This document shows, in pieces, positions 59,805 through 64,000 of a stretch of DNA of 64,000 nt (position 1 is its first letter; each line of letters starts with the position of its first letter). A program made the translations under genes and the position numbers. This DNA is from Bacteroidetes bacterium GWF2_35_48. Lineage in GTDB: Bacteria > Bacteroidota > Bacteroidia > Bacteroidales > GWF2-35-48. The stretch covers positions 24,104-88,103 of the forward strand of contig MEOG01000081.1 in assembly GCA_001769125.1 (NCBI GenBank). Direction: 5' to 3'. The notes under the pieces were generated by a model that saw nothing but the letters and a program-made list of their open reading frames with translations, searched no databases and was not told where the DNA came from.

Positions 59805-62800
59805 GTCGTCTTGTTGAATCAAATGTTGAACTTGCTGCCATTGAATGGTTCGAAAGCCTCGGCTACACCTATGTGCATGGCTCAGATAATTCTTTGCGTG
59901 GCGATTTAGGGGCAAATAAAACTTTGTTAAAAAAAGTGGTCCTTGAATCAAAGTTAAAATCATTTATTGATAGCAAATACAATCATATTCCTGAAACAGC
60001 CAGAAAAGAAGCATTAAGCCGTTTTATTCTGAATGAAGGGATTGAACTTGATTACAGAAATCGTGATTTTCATATCAAATTGTCAAAAGGTGTTGATATT
60101 TCATGGAAAGATAAAGAAGGCAAAGAATTCTCTGAACACGTTTATGCAATAGACTTTGAAAATATACTCAATAATGAATTTTTATGCGTTAATCAATTCT
60201 CGATTGAAGGAAAAAACAACCGCAGACCCGATCTGATTATTTTTATTAATGGCCTTTCGGTTGCTTTGTTCGAATTTAAAAATATGTTCGATACAACAGC
60301 AACCGTTGAAAATGCCTTTAACCAGATTCAGCACTACCGGGAAGACATTCAGCAATTATTCGAATACAACGAAATCACAGTGGCATCCGATGGCACCGAT
60401 ACTTTATTAGGAATGTATTCTTCAACCAGGGAGTTTTTTACACCGTGGAAATCTATTGATGGTTTAAAAATTGAAGAAGATGATTTCGCTTTAAATTCAT
60501 TGATTAAAGGACTATTCCCAAAAGAGCGTATTCTTCAGTATCTCCGATATTTTATTTTTCATGAAGATCACAATGGTTCTTTGATAAAGAAAGGGGCAAA
60601 ATATCATCAGTTCTTTGGAATTCAGTTTGCGGTTAACTCAACAAAAAAAGCAATCAAACCAATTGGCGATGGTCGCATTGGTGTAATATGGCATACGCAG
60701 GGTTCAGGCAAAAGTATTTCAATGGCTTTTTTTACAAGTATTCTACGCAGATTACCGGAATTAAAAAATCCAACAATTGTTGTTCAGGTTGATCGAAACG
60801 ATCTAGATTCTCAGCTTTACGATAATTTTATTCTTGCCCGCGATTTAGTCGGTGTGGTTCAACATGCAGAAACAACCGAAGAATTAAGGAATTTGCTTTC
60901 TTCCGATGGTGGCGGTGTTATTTTTACAACCATAGAAAAATTCAGGTTAGTAGGTACATTGGCCGATAAAGAATTAGTTCATCCCACACTTTCAACACGA
61001 GAAAACATTATTGTTATTGCAGACGAAGCACATCGAACACAATATGGCTTACTCGATGGCCTTGCAGCTAATCTACGTAAAGCCTTGCCTAATGCTTCAT
61101 TTATTGGTTTTACTGGCACACCTGTTGATAAAAAAAATGCTGATACTGTTGAAGTTTTTGGCGAAACAATCCACGTTTACGACATCAAACAGGCCGTTGA
61201 AGATAAAGCCACAGTACCCATTTATTATGAACCACGTCTGGCAAAATTGCATTTGGTAAATGAAGCAATAGACGAGGAAGCAGAAGAAATAATCAAAGAC
61301 CTGCCCCTTAATCAGGCAAATCATATTAAATGGGCAGCAGTTGAAGATGCAGCAAATTCTGATGATAGAGTAAATAAGGTTGCCACCGACATTTTAACGC
61401 ACTATATAAACAGAACTTCAACATTGCCCGGCAAGGCTTTGATTGTCTGTATGAGCCGCCGAAATTGCGTAAAAATGTATGATACAATTACCAAACTTGA
61501 AGCTTGCCCCGAAATTGCAGTTGTGATGACTGGTAATATTTCAAAAGACCCGAAAGAATGGAACATGCATATTCGGACAAGTGAAAAATTTGAAGCAATT
61601 AAACAGCGCTTTAAAGATCCCAAAGACCCCTTAAAAATTGTAATTGTTCGCGACATGTGGCTCACAGGTTTTGATGTTCCCTGTTTGCATACGCTTTATG
61701 TAGATAAAATAATGCAAGGGCACAACCTCATGCAGGCAATCGCAAGGGTAAACCGTGTATTTAAAGACAAACCTGCTGGTGTAATTGTAGATTATATAGG
61801 AATAGGTGATTACTTAAAAGATGCAACAAAAAAATATACAGGCGGTGGTGGCAAAGGCGATCCTTCAGTAAATATTGAAGAGGCCATGCAGTTATGTCTG
61901 GAGCAATTAGAACAAACAAAACCTTTCTTACCCGAACAAATTAATTATACCAATTGGAAAGCCCTGACCAATGGCGATAAACTTTTGTTGATAAGCAAAT
62001 CGGTTAATCACATTGTCAAAGATGATGAACGTTCAAAGTCATTTCTAATGGCTGAATTGCGTTTAAGCGCTTTGGTTTCAATTGTAAAATCTCATCCGGG
62101 AATTGCAGACATAGCCCTTGATATTATTTACATACAGCATGTGGCAACAGCAGTAAGAAAAGTAAAGAATCCTATAAAAAACATCAAAGTAAAAGAAGAT
62201 CAGATAAAAGAATTGATAACACGTAGTATTGATTCAGATGAGATTGTGGATGTTTTCAAAATGGCAGGCATCGAAAAGGCAGATATATCAATACTAAACG
62301 AACAGTTCCTGCTGGGTGCAAAAGATCAGAAATCAGGTGTTGAAATAAAAGTGGAATTACTTCGCCGCATTCTCGAAAATGAAATGCAGTTGCGCCAGCC
62401 AAAGAACATAAAAAAGTACATTTCACTTAAAAAAGAACTGGACGATGTGATTGATCGCTATCATAAAAATGCCATAGATTCATTCACAACAATCATAAAA
62501 CTCATAGAACAGGCAAAAGAAATGCAGGAAGAAGACCGGCGCACAAAAGAATTGGGTCTCACCGAAGAAGAACTGGCATTCTATGATATAATTGCATTGC
62601 ATGAAAACTCAATTACAGAAAGGCAGCTGATAAAAGATATTGTAAAAAATGTAACCGATGCAGTAAAGAAAAATTTGCAGATCGATTGGTACAAAAAAGA
62701 AGATGCAAAAGCGGCAATTCGTTTGGCTGTGAAAAAAGAATTACGGGGCAAAGTCAATCTGGAAGAACTGAATCAAATCCTAGCAGAGATCATGGAGCAG

Positions 62801-62839
62801 GCCGAAGGCCAGTACAAAGAATTTCCAATCTATGGTTAA
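59801..62839 (+). CDS. hsdR: type I restriction enzyme R subunit (HsdR)
   Basis: A 1012-residue endonuclease and motor subunit. The N-terminal PD-(D/E)xK nuclease has D144 in RRPDLIIF and E158-F-K160. SF2 motifs follow: Walker A Q-G-S-G-K304-S, D408-E-A-H, IGFTGTP, then IVIVRDMWLTGFDVPCLHTLYVDK and QAIARVNRVF. C-terminal helices (EEDRRTKELGLTEEELAFYDII, ITERQLIKDIVKNVTDAV) bind the methyltransferase. It cuts unmodified DNA after translocation. Complete and apparently functional. Its start overlaps the PLD gene stop. It is 12.5 kb from hsdM. Confidence 0.95.
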   Translation: MSRLVESNVELAAIEWFESLGYTYVHGSDNSLRGDLGANKTLLKKVVLESKLKSFIDSKYNHIPETARKEALSRFILNEGIELDYRNRDFHIKLSKGVDISWKDKEGKEFSEHVYAIDFENILNNEFLCVNQFSIEGKNNRRPDLIIFINGLSVALFEFKNMFDTTATVENAFNQIQHYREDIQQLFEYNEITVASDGTDTLLGMYSSTREFFTPWKSIDGLKIEEDDFALNSLIKGLFPKERILQYLRYFIFHEDHNGSLIKKGAKYHQFFGIQFAVNSTKKAIKPIGDGRIGVIWHTQGSGKSISMAFFTSILRRLPELKNPTIVVQVDRNDLDSQLYDNFILARDLVGVVQHAETTEELRNLLSSDGGGVIFTTIEKFRLVGTLADKELVHPTLSTRENIIVIADEAHRTQYGLLDGLAANLRKALPNASFIGFTGTPVDKKNADTVEVFGETIHVYDIKQAVEDKATVPIYYEPRLAKLHLVNEAIDEEAEEIIKDLPLNQANHIKWAAVEDAANSDDRVNKVATDILTHYINRTSTLPGKALIVCMSRRNCVKMYDTITKLEACPEIAVVMTGNISKDPKEWNMHIRTSEKFEAIKQRFKDPKDPLKIVIVRDMWLTGFDVPCLHTLYVDKIMQGHNLMQAIARVNRVFKDKPAGVIVDYIGIGDYLKDATKKYTGGGGKGDPSVNIEEAMQLCLEQLEQTKPFLPEQINYTNWKALTNGDKLLLISKSVNHIVKDDERSKSFLMAELRLSALVSIVKSHPGIADIALDIIYIQHVATAVRKVKNPIKNIKVKEDQIKELITRSIDSDEIVDVFKMAGIEKADISILNEQFLLGAKDQKSGVEIKVELLRRILENEMQLRQPKNIKKYISLKKELDDVIDRYHKNAIDSFTTIIKLIEQAKEMQEEDRRTKELGLTEEELAFYDIIALHENSITERQLIKDIVKNVTDAVKKNLQIDWYKKEDAKAAIRLAVKKELRGKVNLEELNQILAEIMEQAEGQYKEFPIYG

Positions 62840-62886
62840 TAAATTTAAGTAAAGCAATTTTTCCATTTCTCTTTTAAAACAACAAT

Positions 62887-63789
62887 ATGTCTAAACATGG
62901 CACCATTCGCAGATATACCCTGATAATTGAAAAGATTAACCGGGGTCACCATCCCTCATTTGATGAAATAAAAGAATATTTATTCGATCATGGTTTTGAA
63001 ATTTCAGCCCGTACCATTCAAAGAGATATAGAGCAGATACGTTATGAATTTGGTTTTGAAATTCTCTACAACAGAGATAAAAATGGCTACTACATTGATT
63101 TTGAAAATTGCATTAATACAGAATCATTTCTCAGGTTTCTCGAAATAGTAAATACAGCAGAGCTTTTAACCGAAAGTCTTTCCGAAAATAAAGACACACT
63201 CAAATATATTTCATTTGATAACAGTGGTGTTTTTAAAGGTACAGAGAATATAAAACCATTGCTTCAGGCTATTAAAAATAATCGCATCGTTACTTACAAA
63301 CATTTTAATTATCATACTGGAAAAACAAATTCATATACCCTTAAACCATATCTATTAAGAGAATATCAAAACAGGTGGTACATCATTGGAACCATTAATA
63401 AAAACAGCGAATTCAGAACCTTTGGGCTCGATAGGGTTCAAAACCTGATAATAACAACAGAAACATTCAAGCCTGATAAAAAAGCAAATCCAGCGGAACT
63501 CTTTGAAAATACCATAGGTGTTGTTTACTCTTATCACGAACAGCAAAAAGTAATTCTTTCATTTACTTCTGTTCAGGGAAAATACATTAAATCCCTGCCA
63601 CTTCACAAATCGCAGCGCATAATAATTGATAACGAAGACGAACTCAGGATTGAATTAAATGTCATTCCAAATTACGAGCTATCACAATTAATCCTGATGC
63701 ATGGTGAAACAGTAAAAGTAATAGAACCCGTCTGGCTAATAGATGAAATAAAAGAAACCCTGAAAGCCTCTCTAAAACAGTATAAATAA
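62887..63789 (+). CDS. WYL-domain transcriptional regulator
   Basis: A 300-residue regulator. The N-terminal winged helix (about 1-70) has SARTIQRDIEQIRYEFGFEILY. The WYL domain (about 115-200) has IKNNRIVTYKHFNYHTGKTNSYTLKPYLLREYQNRWYIIGTINKNSEFRTFGLDRV; the tripeptide appears as W-Y-I here. The C-terminal extension (ELRIELNVIPNYELSQLILMHGETVKVIEP) is the usual WCX-type cap. Such regulators sense nucleotides or nucleic-acid ligands and repress defence islands (BrxR/CapW type). It follows hsdR by 47 bases and is likely to control the island. Confidence 0.9.
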   Translation: MSKHGTIRRYTLIIEKINRGHHPSFDEIKEYLFDHGFEISARTIQRDIEQIRYEFGFEILYNRDKNGYYIDFENCINTESFLRFLEIVNTAELLTESLSENKDTLKYISFDNSGVFKGTENIKPLLQAIKNNRIVTYKHFNYHTGKTNSYTLKPYLLREYQNRWYIIGTINKNSEFRTFGLDRVQNLIITTETFKPDKKANPAELFENTIGVVYSYHEQQKVILSFTSVQGKYIKSLPLHKSQRIIIDNEDELRIELNVIPNYELSQLILMHGETVKVIEPVWLIDEIKETLKASLKQYK

Positions 63790-64000
63790 TGTTATTTCAA
63801 GCAGTACGTCATGTTTTGACGATCAACAATATGAATTTTATAGCAAAATAATAGGAGTAAATTGAATTATTTTATTTATGAAGGAACCTATTGAAATTGG
63901 CATAAATAGTGTCAGCAAGAAAACCCCTAAAAAATTTTCTCTAAAAAAAATAGAGTCATAATATTTTTCTATTTTTTCTTTACAATTTTTTTTCTTTACA
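63790..64000. other. A/T-rich end of the window, nothing recognised
   Basis: The last 211 bases contain no supported gene; a possible short frame starting ATG at 63878 (MKEPIEIGINSVSKKTP) ends in A/T-rich sequence at a TAA. No terminator or promoter was convincing. Confidence 0.5.

Overview
The window is AT-rich, with very long A/T runs between genes and start codons preceded by A-rich tracts rather than strong Shine-Dalgarno sites (one exception, the Fic gene). Several genes have an upstream match to the Bacteroidota sigma promoter (-7 box TAnnTTTG). Many gene families are typical of that phylum: BT4734-like/VirE primases, ORF6N proteins, the arm-domain tyrosine recombinase, glutaminyl cyclotransferase and WG-repeat lipoproteins. 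I read it as a chromosomal segment of a Bacteroidota (probably Bacteroidales-like) bacterium. No rRNA or tRNA gene was recognised.

Layout. 1-970: two small toxin-antitoxin remnants or modules, the second a RelE-type pair whose toxin has no ATG start. 1100-7396: ordinary housekeeping or envelope genes (class V aminotransferase, GT4 glycosyltransferase, glutaminyl cyclotransferase lipoprotein, a small membrane protein, class I aspartate aminotransferase, UbiX-type flavin prenyltransferase). 7500-11900: an integration hot spot in which a broken integrase copy, a Fic-domain gene and an intact tyrosine recombinase follow one another, ending in an array of ~97-bp repeats. 11936-14816: a short operon with a frameshifted PP2C phosphatase, small proteins and an accessory peptide deformylase.

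15154-32853 is the most remarkable part. It is a near-continuous + strand operon of eleven genes. An ABC importer (lipoprotein, permease, ATPase) with an embedded alpha/beta-hydrolase is overlapped by a gene for a 1798-residue protein that combines radical SAM, PAS, cysteine-rich SPASM-like and histidine-kinase-type ATPase regions. Then come an unknown protein, a degenerate receiver protein, a receiver fused to a HerA/VirD4-like ATPase, a receiver protein with a HEPN-like motif, a protein ending in an RNA polymerase alpha-CTD-like domain, and a further receiver protein. I know no described system with this composition. It looks like a His-Asp phosphorelay controlling radical chemistry and a DNA- or protein-pumping ATPase.

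32866-40607: a WG-repeat lipoprotein, then a second cluster with a DUF4407-transglutaminase protein and a natural fusion of a SEDS (FtsW/RodA-like) glycosyltransferase to a penicillin-binding transpeptidase. 40986-45222: a mobile-element replication module (unknown protein, repeated GGTGACC motifs, excisionase-like HTH, VirE primase) riddled with short palindromic repeats, several read in frame as protein.

45666-63789 is a defence island. A type I restriction system (hsdM, hsdS with an amber codon, hsdR) is interrupted by GIY-YIG, ORF6N, an IetAS-like AAA ATPase/subtilase pair, a HEPN-like protein, a protein kinase-SF1 helicase fusion with a PLD partner, and ends with a WYL regulator. Three large genes carry single-base disruptions (PP2C, the receiver-ATPase, hsdS). 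They could be real decay, phase-type variation or sequencing error.
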